The position numbers and the translations under genes are program-made. Under the pieces are notes generated by a model that was not told the DNA's origin, ran no database searches, and worked only from the letters and a program-made list of their open reading frames with translations. DNA of 64,000 bases from MFD09286-c1 sp963701015 (GTDB lineage: Bacteria > Bacteroidota > Bacteroidia > Bacteroidales > DTGW01): contig OY969556.1 in assembly GCA_963701015.1 (NCBI GenBank), positions 682,001-746,000 on the forward strand, given 5' to 3'. This document shows, piece after piece, positions 37,626-47,068 of this stretch. How positions within the stretch are numbered: the first letter of the stretch is position 1; every line of letters starts with the position of its first letter.

Positions 37626-38093
37626 ATGAACACCTATTTATCATTCATCATTTGCAGTGAACTATTTGCTGTAAACGTATCAAAGGTACTTGAAGTATTG
37701 CAAAATGAAAATATTACCAAAGTGCCAAATGCCCCGGATTACATTAAAGGGATTATCAATTTCAGGGGCGAAGTTGTACCTGTTTTCGAATCGCGGACAC
37801 GTTTTAACTTAACAGAACGCAAAGATGACGAAACATATGTAATTATTGTCCTTGACCTGTCATCTGAAAACGATACATTTCGCATTGGCGCGATTGTCGA
37901 TAAAGTTCAGGATGTAATAAATATTTCAGAAGATGAAATAAAACCTGTACCTGCAATGAGCAAAGATTTTAATACCGAATTTCTTCAGGGTATTTTCAAA
38001 TTAAACGAAAAATTTATAATGCTGCTCGATGTTGAAAAGGTATTCAAAGCAGGTGAGATTAATAATTTAAAAGAAAAAGTTGAATCAGTATAA
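37626..38093 (+). CDS. cheW: CheW coupling protein
   Basis: A 155-residue CheW-domain protein linking CheA and the chemoreceptor. The fold motifs are FAVNVSKVLEVLQ, VPNAPDYIKGIINFRGEVVPV (read in two parts), and VDKVQDVINISEDEI, with the late LDVEKVF. It lies 53 bp after cheA and 35 bp before the chemoreceptor gene, in one direction, so the three should be expressed together. Confidence 0.95.
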   Translation: MNTYLSFIICSELFAVNVSKVLEVLQNENITKVPNAPDYIKGIINFRGEVVPVFESRTRFNLTERKDDETYVIIVLDLSSENDTFRIGAIVDKVQDVINISEDEIKPVPAMSKDFNTEFLQGIFKLNEKFIMLLDVEKVFKAGEINNLKEKVESV

Positions 38094-38128
38094 ATAAAAT
38101 AATAATTAACAATTAAATATATAATGCC

Positions 38129-40516
38129 ATGAATTTTAAAAATTTAAAAATCGGAACCCAGCAATTAATTGGAATTGGTGTGATAATAGCAATTGCTATA
38201 GCAATGGGTCTTACCGCCTTTTTTAGCTTTAAAGCTGTTGATAATTCATTCCGGGAAATAGCTCAAAAACGAACACCTGGAATTATTGCAATTCAAACTA
38301 TTAATTTATATCTGACTGCTATAAAAAGTTCAGATAGAACCTTACTAATTGAAAATTATCCCGATCCAAAACTGCGGTCAGGTGAATATAAACATCAAAG
38401 TGATGACTGGCCAAAGTTTGATTCTGCTATGGTAGTTTATTCCAAAATTCCAAAAGAAAAATATGAACAAGATACCTGGAATGCATTTTGCTCAAATTTC
38501 AACATTTGGAAGAAAAATCATTTTGAAGTATTTAGCATGCAAAAAATAAAAGATACTTTGGTTGCTAACTATGAGAAAGTTCCAAGTCTTCAAAATAAAT
38601 TAAAAATTAATGAAATTAAAAGCAAAATAATAGCCGAAACTCAAGCTCAACGACCAATATTTTATAAAGCCCAGGGCGAATTAAATAACTTAGTTGAATT
38701 TAATAAGACTCTAACTACCGACCTTGTCAATAATTCTGCATCAAAAGCAAATAAAAGCGTTACATATATTTTGATTATGCTTATAGTATGTTTCATAATA
38801 GCTGTAATTATTGCCTATTTTATGACAAAAATTCTAAAAGAAGCAGTAGGAAACATTATAAACATAGCAAATAAAATAGCAATTGGAGAATTAGATGTTA
38901 ATACAAAGTCCGAATCAAGTAATGAACTTGGTGAAATAATGAATGCCTTTTCTCAAATGAAGAAATCAATTAATACTACCCTGCTTAGTATTGATTCAAT
39001 GACAAAAGAACAAAGGTCTGGCGATCTTGAATCACGTTGTGAATTAGCAGGGTTAAATGGAGCTTATAAAGATGTTGTAAAAGGAGTAAATGATTCATTG
39101 GATCTCATTACAATGCCTGTAATTGAATCAATAGGTTTAATGAATGAATATGCGCAAGGTGATTTTTCTAAACAAATGAGAGTTCTTCCGGGTAAACAAA
39201 TTATTTTAACTGAAGGGTTAAATAATATCCGCACCAATGTATCAGCGCTCATCTCTGATGCTAATATGCTGGCAATTGCAGCAGTAGAAGGAAAGCTTTC
39301 AACTCGTGCCGATATAACAAAACATCAGGGTGATTTTCGTAAAATTGTTGAAGGAGTCAATAATACACTCGATGCCGTAATAGGGCCTTTAGGTCTAGCA
39401 GCAATATACATTGAACGTATTTCGAAAGGAGACATGCCTGAAATTATTACTGAAAAATATGCTGGCGACTTTAATGCAATTAAAGAAAATCTGAATACCC
39501 TAATTAAATCATTAGGATTAATAATTGAAAAATCTAAATTAATTGCTGCCGGTGATTTAACTGTCACTTTGGAAAAACGCTCAACAAATGACGAATTAAT
39601 GGAATCGCTTAATAATTTGGTACGAACCAATGCAAATACAATTGACGAGTTCAAACTGGCCATTGAAAATATTGTTCAGGCAAGTCAGCAATTACAAGCT
39701 GTAGCTGAACAAATATCGCAAGGTTCAACGGAACAGGCCGCTTCAACCGAAGAAGTTACAAGCAGTATGGAAGAAATGGTTTCGAATATCAACCAAAACG
39801 CCGATAATGCTAAGCAAACCGAAAAAATAGCTTTACAAGCTTCGGGCGATATTAACCAGGGAAACAAATCAGTAGCTATTACCGTTGATGCCATGAAACG
39901 TATTGCTGATAAAATAACCATTGTTGGCGAAATAGCCGAAAAAACCGACTTACTGGCCATTAATGCAGCCATTGAAGCTGCACGTGCCGGTGAACAAGGT
40001 AAAGGTTTTGCCGTTGTTGCAGCCGAAGTACGTAAGTTAGCCGAAAATAGCCAGGCTGCAGCAAAAGAAATTAATGAACTTTCAAAGTCGAGTGTAAAGA
40101 TTGCCGATGAATCTGGCAATCTGTTAACAAAAATTGTTCCTGATATTCAGAAGACTGCTTTATTGGTTCAGGAAATTGCAGCATCAAGCATGGAAATGAA
40201 TTCAGGTGCAAATCAAATAGGTAATGCTATTACACAGTTGAATTCTGTAACGCAACAAAATGCAGCTTCTGCCGAAGAAATGTCATCCAGTGCTATTGAA
40301 TTGGCACGTCAGGCTGAACAATTGCAAGAATTAGCATCCTATTATAAAACCAATTTAGATGTAAGCAATTCAGTAAAATTTCGAAGAGAAAAAGAAATGG
40401 TTGTAAAACCGGTGGCAAAATTACAACCTGTTACAAAGGCAACTCCTGCAACAAACAAAGTTACCATTCAAATGCCACAGGAAGATAATTTTGATGTCAG
40501 GTATGAAAAATTTTAA
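38129..40516 (+). CDS. Methyl-accepting chemotaxis protein with several HAMP-like units
   Basis: A 795-residue chemoreceptor. The first membrane helix is at about residues 15-36. A mostly helical periplasmic 4HB-type sensor follows (about 37-210), then a second membrane helix (about 213-235). After the canonical HAMP there are three or four more HAMP-like units (about 290-500; for example RISKGDMPEIITEKYAGD and KLIAAGDLTVTLEKRS). The signalling tip is classical: EKTDLLAINAAIEAARAG and GFAVVAAEVRKLAENS. Gln/Glu-rich positions around it look like methylation sites. The C-terminus lacks the usual NWxTF-type pentapeptide. The ligand is unknown. Confidence 0.93.
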   Translation: MNFKNLKIGTQQLIGIGVIIAIAIAMGLTAFFSFKAVDNSFREIAQKRTPGIIAIQTINLYLTAIKSSDRTLLIENYPDPKLRSGEYKHQSDDWPKFDSAMVVYSKIPKEKYEQDTWNAFCSNFNIWKKNHFEVFSMQKIKDTLVANYEKVPSLQNKLKINEIKSKIIAETQAQRPIFYKAQGELNNLVEFNKTLTTDLVNNSASKANKSVTYILIMLIVCFIIAVIIAYFMTKILKEAVGNIINIANKIAIGELDVNTKSESSNELGEIMNAFSQMKKSINTTLLSIDSMTKEQRSGDLESRCELAGLNGAYKDVVKGVNDSLDLITMPVIESIGLMNEYAQGDFSKQMRVLPGKQIILTEGLNNIRTNVSALISDANMLAIAAVEGKLSTRADITKHQGDFRKIVEGVNNTLDAVIGPLGLAAIYIERISKGDMPEIITEKYAGDFNAIKENLNTLIKSLGLIIEKSKLIAAGDLTVTLEKRSTNDELMESLNNLVRTNANTIDEFKLAIENIVQASQQLQAVAEQISQGSTEQAASTEEVTSSMEEMVSNINQNADNAKQTEKIALQASGDINQGNKSVAITVDAMKRIADKITIVGEIAEKTDLLAINAAIEAARAGEQGKGFAVVAAEVRKLAENSQAAAKEINELSKSSVKIADESGNLLTKIVPDIQKTALLVQEIAASSMEMNSGANQIGNAITQLNSVTQQNAASAEEMSSSAIELARQAEQLQELASYYKTNLDVSNSVKFRREKEMVVKPVAKLQPVTKATPATNKVTIQMPQEDNFDVRYEKF

Positions 40517-40626
40517 ATAAATAAAGGAGCCTGGTTTCCAATTTTGAGTCCAGGTCTTCTCTTATTTATGGAAAATTGGATTATCAGATTTAATAAAAAA
40601 ATTTATAAATTTCAAAATATAAGATT

Positions 40627-41166
40627 ATGAAAACATTTGTAGCATCATCGCCAAAAGTAGAAGTTAATGGAGAAACTATTTATTCTGTTATAGATGGAAT
40701 GGGAGTTTTTAAAACTACCGCTATCAAAATTTTAAGCGAAAATGGTATTGTGGACCCAAAGCCGGGTCAATGGTATAGCCAGCAATCATGGCTAAATGCA
40801 TTTAAAAATATTGCTGAAAAGGTAGGTGAGTCAACATTATATAGTATTGGTCAAAAGGTTCCTGAAAATGCTAAATTTCCACCGGAAATTAATGACATTC
40901 ACAAGGCCCTTTCTGCAATTGATATTGCGTACCACATGAACCACCAAAATGGTGAAATTGGAGAATATAAATATGAAAAAACAGGAGAACGTTCAGCAAA
41001 AATAACTTGCACAAATCCATATCCTGATGAATTTGATAAAGGGATAATTGTAACAATGGGTAAAAAGTTTGCACCTGCAGGTGTTTCCGTTTCTGTAAAG
41101 ATTGACGATAGCAAACCAACAAGGGCAAAAGGTTCCGATACAACAACTTTTTTGGTCGGTTGGTAA
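40627..41166 (+). CDS. Conserved protein of unknown function next to the chemoreceptor
   Basis: A 179-residue soluble protein without signal peptide or membrane segment. Helical N-terminal half (GVFKTTAIKILSENGIVDPK, GQWYSQQSWLNAFKNIAEKV) and a beta-rich C-terminal half with ITCTNPYPDEFDKGIIVTM and TTTFLVGW. The overall pattern recalls small ligand-binding folds of the V4R / heme-NO-binding-related type, but this is inference and I see no certain cofactor ligand (one Cys and several His). It follows the chemoreceptor gene by 110 bp with only a weak hairpin between, so it may be a sensor or adaptor for this pathway. Confidence 0.7.
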   Translation: MKTFVASSPKVEVNGETIYSVIDGMGVFKTTAIKILSENGIVDPKPGQWYSQQSWLNAFKNIAEKVGESTLYSIGQKVPENAKFPPEINDIHKALSAIDIAYHMNHQNGEIGEYKYEKTGERSAKITCTNPYPDEFDKGIIVTMGKKFAPAGVSVSVKIDDSKPTRAKGSDTTTFLVGW

Positions 41167-41578
41167 TAATTAAGGAAGTTATTGAATTAACAATTTAATT
41201 TACAAAAATGAAATTGCAGGAGCTAATAAGTTTCTGCAATTTGCAATTATAAGCTTAGTGAAATATTTAAACTAACTATAAAATAAATTTGGAATAAGAG
41301 GCTTTTCCATGCTACATAAATTTCTTTTATTAAATTATAGTCGCTTTCAAAAGTCAAGTATTTTTTTTATCGTCATAAATTATAACTATACAAATGGGAA
41401 ATTCACATCCAATAATATTAAATTCATACAAAAAACTAAGCCATTCACCGATAAACTCTTTTAATAATTTATAGTTTATAATAATATTAACATAAATAAA
41501 AATTCTAATTATATAAGATTATTATAAAGAGAAGATATTGTATTTATATTTTTGTTAATATTATTTTAATTATTAATT
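41167..41578. other. Intergenic region with a hairpin and a promoter box
   Basis: A 412-bp gap without a supportable gene. A perfect 9-bp stem (41211-41219 with 41234-41242) may terminate the upstream transcript, though the U-run is weak. TATTTTTG at 41547-41554 matches the -7 consensus and lies 25 bp before the TonB-dependent receptor start. Confidence 0.45.
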
Positions 41579-43768
41579 ATGAATAGGATAAAGATTTTTC
41601 CCATAACCCTGGTAATGCTTTTTACATTTTTAGATATTTCTATATCCCAAACCAAAATAAGTGGCCAGGTAAATGATGATAGGGGAAACCCTCTGCCTTT
41701 TGCAAGCATTTATATTCAAAACACTATCGATGGTGGTACAACCGATTCATTAGGACGCTATTCATTTAAAACAAAAGAAAAGGGACGTCATGTATTAATT
41801 GCTTCTTTTATTGGTTATGAAACCACAATGGATACAATATTCATTGATAAGAGCAGTCTAACCCATAACATGATTGTGAAAGGAAATTCAGTTCCAATGC
41901 AGGAAGTTGTTGTAACAGCAGGGGCATATGCAGCTAACGACGATCAAAAGACGGCTGTGTTAAAACCTTTAGATATATATACTAATGCAGGTGCCGGAGG
42001 TGATATAATGAATGCAATTCGCTCCTTACCCGGTGCCCAAGCTCAATCTGATCAAACAGGCTTGTTTGTGCGTGGTGGAGATGCAAGCGAAAGTACAGTA
42101 ATTATTGATGGAATGGTTGTTCAGAACCCATTTTCAAGCAATGTTCCAGGAGTTTCACAAAGAAGCCGATTTATGCCTTTTCAGTTTAAGGGAATATCTT
42201 TTAGTAGTGGGGGATATAGTGCAAAATATGGTCAGGCCTTATCCTCAATTTTGGAATTGAATACTTTTGATTTACCGGAAAAATCGGATATAAATTTAAC
42301 CGCAGGGATGAGCGGGGCTGCCCTTTCAGGGACTAAAAAATGGAACAATTCTGCATTAGAGATTACAGGTCATTATGATAACTTAACTCCTTTTTTCAGT
42401 CTTGCCAAGACCAATTTTAAATTTTATGATATACCAAAAGGCGGTGGTTTCTCAACTAAATATACCTTGGTTGGAACTGATAAAGATTTATTAAAAATAT
42501 TTTTTAAGTACGATGTTAGCTCTAGTGGGACAGATATTCCCAATCCGTTTACAAACGATACTTCAAAATATTTTAGTCTAAAAGATTCAATTATTGGTTT
42601 CGGCTTAAAAAACACAAATCTTTATTTTAATAGTTCATACAGCCATCTTTTTGATAAATTACTTTTACGAACTGCCGTTTCGGCCAGCGACAATGACGAT
42701 AAAATTAATTGGGGCACTATACCTGGAAGTAATAAGGATTGGCGTATTCAATGGCGAGGCGAAGCATGGTACAACTTTACTGAAAAAGTAAATTTATTAG
42801 TTGGCACTGAACTTCAGCGATACCAATTTAATCAGGGATTTTCTAATTATAATTCCAATTTTAATGAATTTCTGAGTTCAGGATATGCCGAACTGGAATG
42901 GAAACCTAAAAAGTGGCTGGCTTTTAAACCTGGCATTAGGTTTGAAAATAGCGATCTGTTGAAAAGGGATAATTTAGCCCCACGGTTTGCAATGGCTATA
43001 GGAACGGGAAGTTATAGCCAAATATCTTTAGCAGGCGGAATGTTTTATCAGGATCCGGATAAGAAATATTTATTCTCGGGTTATCGTCCTAATTTTCAGC
43101 AGGCTGTTCATTATATTGCCAATTACCAATGGGTAAAAAATGACCGTAATTTCAGGATCGAAACTTATTATAAATCATATAACCAATTGGTATTTGAAGA
43201 TTTGGGAAGTAATATCAAATATGATGCAAATCCTTATCGCTTTATTTTTCCTGGTGAAATAGTAAATAATTCAGGAAACGGATATGCAAAAGGCTTGGAT
43301 ATTTTCTGGCGCGACAAAGCAAGCCTAAATAATTTTGATTATTGGGTCTCATACAGTTATATTGATACAAAAAGGTTATATGAAAATTATAAAGCAAAGG
43401 TTACCCCTAACTTTGTTTCAAATAATAACTTAAATGTTCTTGGAAAATATTTTATTGAAGCTCTTCAAATCAATGTTGGGGCTTCATATACCTATGCCAG
43501 TGGAAGGCCATCTTACAATCCAGATTTTGATGTCAAAAGAGCTCCCAATTACCAGGATTTATCAATAAATTTTAGTTATTTAACCACTATTGGAAATTAT
43601 TTTGGTGTTGCATATATTAGTATTGATAATATTACAAACAGAAAAAATATATTCGGTTACCAATTTTCTTCAAATGGATCACCCTATGCAATTGAGCCAC
43701 CCATTTATCGTTGGATTTTTGCTGGTTTTACTATATCTTTAAGTCAATTTAAAAAAGAAGAACTATAA
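41579..43768 (+). CDS. TonB-dependent receptor with CarboxypepD-like N-terminal domain
   Basis: A 729-residue outer-membrane receptor. The signal peptide ends near residue 23 (ISISQ). Residues about 24-110 are a carboxypeptidase-regulatory-like domain (GQVNDDRGNPLPFASIYIQ). The plug follows (about 115-230; NAIRSLPGAQAQSDQTGLFV, read as RSLPGAQAQSDQTGLFVRGG, and VIIDGMVVQNPF). The rest is a 22-strand-type barrel ending in ISLSQFKKEEL. There is no SusD-type lipoprotein beside it; the partner gene 15 bp downstream is a TPR-like exported protein. The substrate is unknown. Confidence 0.92.
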   Translation: MNRIKIFPITLVMLFTFLDISISQTKISGQVNDDRGNPLPFASIYIQNTIDGGTTDSLGRYSFKTKEKGRHVLIASFIGYETTMDTIFIDKSSLTHNMIVKGNSVPMQEVVVTAGAYAANDDQKTAVLKPLDIYTNAGAGGDIMNAIRSLPGAQAQSDQTGLFVRGGDASESTVIIDGMVVQNPFSSNVPGVSQRSRFMPFQFKGISFSSGGYSAKYGQALSSILELNTFDLPEKSDINLTAGMSGAALSGTKKWNNSALEITGHYDNLTPFFSLAKTNFKFYDIPKGGGFSTKYTLVGTDKDLLKIFFKYDVSSSGTDIPNPFTNDTSKYFSLKDSIIGFGLKNTNLYFNSSYSHLFDKLLLRTAVSASDNDDKINWGTIPGSNKDWRIQWRGEAWYNFTEKVNLLVGTELQRYQFNQGFSNYNSNFNEFLSSGYAELEWKPKKWLAFKPGIRFENSDLLKRDNLAPRFAMAIGTGSYSQISLAGGMFYQDPDKKYLFSGYRPNFQQAVHYIANYQWVKNDRNFRIETYYKSYNQLVFEDLGSNIKYDANPYRFIFPGEIVNNSGNGYAKGLDIFWRDKASLNNFDYWVSYSYIDTKRLYENYKAKVTPNFVSNNNLNVLGKYFIEALQINVGASYTYASGRPSYNPDFDVKRAPNYQDLSINFSYLTTIGNYFGVAYISIDNITNRKNIFGYQFSSNGSPYAIEPPIYRWIFAGFTISLSQFKKEEL

Positions 43769-43783
43769 AATAAAACATTAATT

Positions 43784-44500
43784 ATGAAAAAGATAAAATT
43801 ACTAACCATTGCAATAAGTATATTATTTGCAAAACATGTCTATTCTCAGGAAGCATCTGATACATTGAAAAAGTTACAACCCGATTCAATTATTGCATCC
43901 TCAACCAATAAAGAATTAAATGATGAAATAAAACCAAGTCTGGATAATTTTGATACTGCCAAAATACTAAATGATATGGTAACTGCCAGTAATCGCTTAG
44001 TTTTGATAGCAAATAAATGGCCCGATCAATGGGTTGCAAATTATTATGCTTGCTATAGTTTAACTGTGCTTTCCTATATTGAAAAAGATGATAAAGTTAG
44101 AGATGCATATCTTGATAATGCTGAATTATATTTGAATAAGGCAAAAAGTGAATACAAAAACGAATACGATGAAATTTATGTTTTAGCTGCAATGGTAGCA
44201 AATGCACGATTAGCAGTAAAACCCGGAAGCCGTTATAAGAAATATGGTGATTTGTTCAATGCAAATATTGACAAAGCAAAACAATTGCAACCTGCCAATC
44301 CTCGAATATACTACCTTCAAGGTAACAGCGTTTATTATACACCAAAAATGTTTGGTGGTGGCGCAAAAAAGGCAGTTGAATATTTTGAAAAGGCAGCTAC
44401 ATTCTACCAGAATGAAAAAAAGGATGATGTTTACAAACCATATTGGGGTAAAATACAGAATGAAGGAATGTTGAAAAAATGCAGGGATGAAAACAAATAG
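43784..44500 (+). CDS. Exported TPR-like protein linked to the TonB-dependent receptor
   Basis: A 238-residue protein with a signal peptide (ISILFAKHVYSQ, cleavage near residue 22). The mature part is helical with repeated TPR-like pairs: WPDQWVANYYACYSLTVL, LDNAELYLNKAKSEYKNE, IYYLQGNSVYYTPKMFGGG and KAVEYFEKAATFYQ. It starts 15 bp after the receptor gene, so the two are co-transcribed. A periplasmic helper or regulator of the receptor is a reasonable guess; no homologue with known function is recognised. Confidence 0.78.
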   Translation: MKKIKLLTIAISILFAKHVYSQEASDTLKKLQPDSIIASSTNKELNDEIKPSLDNFDTAKILNDMVTASNRLVLIANKWPDQWVANYYACYSLTVLSYIEKDDKVRDAYLDNAELYLNKAKSEYKNEYDEIYVLAAMVANARLAVKPGSRYKKYGDLFNANIDKAKQLQPANPRIYYLQGNSVYYTPKMFGGGAKKAVEYFEKAATFYQNEKKDDVYKPYWGKIQNEGMLKKCRDENK

Positions 44501-44810
44501 TCAATTAATGGCTCAATAACCAAAACATTGCTTTCATTATGAAAATACGAATCGTAAGCTGGGTAAAACCAACTTGGAATATCGATGGAGTGTTATAGCT
44601 TTTCAAACAATGTTTAGGAAATTGTAAACTACTGATTTCAGTAATAGCTCAAATTCCTGCGCAGGTTGTAGTTGATTTGCGACTTTTTTGCTTTATATTT
44701 ATATTTGTGATTCTTATAAAAAGTTCCATGAAATGTATAATATTTTAGTTATTGCCTCCATTATATCGTTGTAATTTGCTTTTGATTTTTTATAAAATTT
44801 AGTGAATAGT
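44501..44810. other. Intergenic region before the 303-residue protein
   Basis: A 310-bp gap. It holds the promoter listed at 44677-44707. The first part (44501-44640) contains only very short frames and no recognisable element. Confidence 0.45.
44677..44707 (+). promoter_or_regulatory. Promoter upstream of the unknown 303-residue protein
   Basis: A -33 TTG (44677-44679) is followed after 20 bp by a -7 TATATTTG (44700-44707), an exact consensus pair. The expected start site is about 95 bp before the ATG at 44811. Confidence 0.65.
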
Positions 44811-45722
44811 ATGGAAAATAAACCTACATTTTTTGAACTTACTGGTGAAGAAGCCTCATCAGTTGGAATTCTATGTGTGTCTATAGCTAATGAAATAATG
44901 GAAAATGAAAAACATTTGCAATTGCAACCTGATTTAATGGATGCATTTGAAACATTAAAAAGCAAACTTTTTGCAATGAATGAAATCCATGCTGATAACA
45001 TTACACTAAACTCACTTGAAACTTTTGCATTTCAACACGCCTACGTACAATGCGCATACAGGGTAAAAGGTCATCTGTTGCTGCCTCCTGAAGAAAGAAA
45101 AACTACCAAATCTGATCCTGAAATTGAATCAATTTACGAAATATTACAAGAAAATGCGCCTAATCTGTTATGGCGAATTACCCAAAAAATGGGCTATAAT
45201 ACATATGGTTTGGACACTCTCGAAAAGGTATTTGATATAAAAACTGGTGTCGTCCGTCAATTGGAAGTGGATAATACTGAGGAATATTCTACACTCAGTT
45301 TTGACGAACAAAACCATAGTGTAATTCATTACTGTTTTAATCTGGTAGATTCACTCGAACCTTTCCAAGATGAATCGGATTTTTTGAAAAACCTATATGG
45401 GAATAAATTTATGAATATGAGTGATTTTCGTGAAGTTTTTCCAAAAATAATGTCAGCTAAACTGGGTGACGAAATATCCCTTACTATGCGCGACAATATT
45501 ATTCTTTACTGGGCAATTTCTCTTACACGATATATGTTTGTTACAGAAGTTGCTGACATAATTGAATCAGTAGGAAAAAGCATTACAATGGAGTCGTATA
45601 AGCGGTTTCGTGAATTTGTACTACGCTACTGTGCAGTTTTATTGAATGAAATGGACAAGGGTTGGAGTGAGGATACTGAAATGACATCATATTTCAACAA
45701 AGTTAAAGAATGGGGAATTTAA
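44811..45722 (+). CDS. Protein of unknown function
   Basis: A 303-residue soluble, acidic protein with no signal peptide or membrane helix. I chose the ATG at 44811 (MENKPTFFELTGEEAS) over the GTG 9 bp upstream. The middle has AYVQCAYRVKGHLLLPPEE and NLLWRITQKMGYNTYGL; the end is helical (RDNIILYWAISLTRYMFV, YKRFREFVLRYCAVLLNEM). No family is recognised. It has its own consensus promoter and is separated from both neighbours by 200-300 bp, so it seems to be a single-gene unit. Confidence 0.68.
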   Translation: MENKPTFFELTGEEASSVGILCVSIANEIMENEKHLQLQPDLMDAFETLKSKLFAMNEIHADNITLNSLETFAFQHAYVQCAYRVKGHLLLPPEERKTTKSDPEIESIYEILQENAPNLLWRITQKMGYNTYGLDTLEKVFDIKTGVVRQLEVDNTEEYSTLSFDEQNHSVIHYCFNLVDSLEPFQDESDFLKNLYGNKFMNMSDFREVFPKIMSAKLGDEISLTMRDNIILYWAISLTRYMFVTEVADIIESVGKSITMESYKRFREFVLRYCAVLLNEMDKGWSEDTEMTSYFNKVKEWGI

Positions 45723-45947
45723 TCCACATGTTAGGTTTAGAGTTTAAATAAAGAAAAATAAATGTAAGGATTAAACTTAGATTACATCAATGCTTTTTTT
45801 AAAATTATTTAGTATAACCCGCCACACGTTTAATGTGCACGTTTTCTTATTATAATGTAACAGAAAATAATTACTTTTATATCTGTTGGCAGCGATTAAA
45901 ATTAAACCTTAAGTTTTTAAATTTGGTAGAAATTTAATTTGCAAAAT

Positions 45948-46616
45948 ATGGAAAATAAAATATTTGAAAAAGTTGACAATTACATAAGTAATTTGTTTGC
46001 ACCAGAAGATAAAGCACTTTCCGATTCAATTAAATCTCTTGAAATTCAAAATATCACCAATATAAGTATTACTGCTACCCAGGGAAAGTTACTTCAGGTT
46101 ATTGCAACATTATGTAATGCTAAAAAAATATTAGAATTAGGTACATTAGCCGGTTATAGTACCATTTGGATGGCAAGGTCATTGCCAGAAAATGGTAAAC
46201 TTATTACAATTGAATTTGATGCCGATCGTGCTAAAATGGCCAGAAAGAATATCGACAACGCCGGTTTATTACCTAAAGTTGAAATTAGAGTTGGAAATGC
46301 TCTGGACATTTTACCAAAACTTGAACAGGAAAAACAAGGTCCTTTTGATATGATTTTTATTGATGCTGATAAAGAACCTTATGCAGAATATTTACATTGG
46401 GCATTACGCTTATCCCGACCAGGAACAGTTATTGTGGCTGACAATGTTATTCGTAATGGTGCAATACTTGATCCAAATAGCAATGATAAAGATGTTCTGG
46501 GTGTTCAGCGTTTTAATAAAATGTTAGCCGAATGTAAAAATGTAACAGCAATAATACTTCAAACTGTTGGCATTAAAGAATATGACGGAATTGCTATAGC
46601 GGTTGTTAAAGACTAA
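45948..46616 (+). CDS. SAM-dependent O-methyltransferase (family 3, COMT-like)
   Basis: A 222-residue class I methyltransferase of the catechol O-methyltransferase/caffeoyl-CoA type. The motifs are ILELGTLAGYSTIWMARSLP (SAM loop), ITIEFDADRAKMARKN, DMIFIDADKEPYAEYL (metal-binding Asp) and VIVADNVIRNG (second metal Asp-Asn). The start is the ATG at 45948; a TTG at 45939 would add three residues. Bacterial members methylate small phenolics; the substrate is unknown. A possible -7 box TAAATTTG is at 45918-45925. Confidence 0.9.
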   Translation: MENKIFEKVDNYISNLFAPEDKALSDSIKSLEIQNITNISITATQGKLLQVIATLCNAKKILELGTLAGYSTIWMARSLPENGKLITIEFDADRAKMARKNIDNAGLLPKVEIRVGNALDILPKLEQEKQGPFDMIFIDADKEPYAEYLHWALRLSRPGTVIVADNVIRNGAILDPNSNDKDVLGVQRFNKMLAECKNVTAIILQTVGIKEYDGIAIAVVKD

Positions 46617-47068
46617 TTATATGGTTTATACCTTATAATTAAAATCTGAATTTGAGGAAGTGTTTATTCAGTTTATTTGTCTTATATAAATTCATATAGT
46701 TGTGATTCAACAAATTTTCTTTTCAGTCTCATAACCTTTTTGGAGTTGAGGTTCAGTTGAGTGAGTGTTGATGTTAATTTGTATAAAAAATTAAAAAGAA
46801 ATGTTATATTATATGCAATTTTTGTAGATACAAAATATGCTAAACTTTGGTAAGTATATAATAATAATTTCGTTTATGAGTGTTTTTAATGTCTGCTTCA
46901 ATAAACATAATAACTCTCAAATTAGGCTAGCGTCCACTGGTAACAAGTCATAGAACTCCTGGAGATTTCATTCTTTCGTATTAAAATAATGCTGGCTTGA
47001 AAAATATTTAATAAAATATTTGCGTAGTTAAATAACTTCATATATTTTTGTAGTCAAATAACTACACA
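46617..47068. other. Intergenic region before the arsR-type operon
   Basis: A 452-bp gap with no supportable gene. Its last 50 bp are the operator-promoter of the ArsR-type gene. A stretch near 46925-46970 is less A/T rich than its surroundings, possibly a relic of an inserted piece, but nothing recognisable is left. Confidence 0.4.
47020..47064 (+). promoter_or_regulatory. Promoter with two ArsR-type operators
   Basis: A -33 TTG (47020-47022), 20-bp spacer and -7 TATTTTTG (47043-47050) form a consensus promoter. Two copies of an inverted-repeat operator TAGT(T/C)A-AA-TAACT lie at 47025-47037 and 47051-47064, 26 bp apart. One fills the spacer and one covers the start site, 5-18 bp before the ATG at 47069. 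This is the arrangement expected for autorepression by the ArsR-type protein. Confidence 0.7.

Noticed and set aside
39685..40119. Leftward open frames inside the chemoreceptor, CheA, KdpB and other genes
   Set aside because: They are shadows on the opposite strand of clearly conserved genes and have no family features or independent spacing.
44539..44598. A 19-codon open frame starting MKIRIVSW
   Set aside because: Too short, with no conserved context or ribosome-binding signal.
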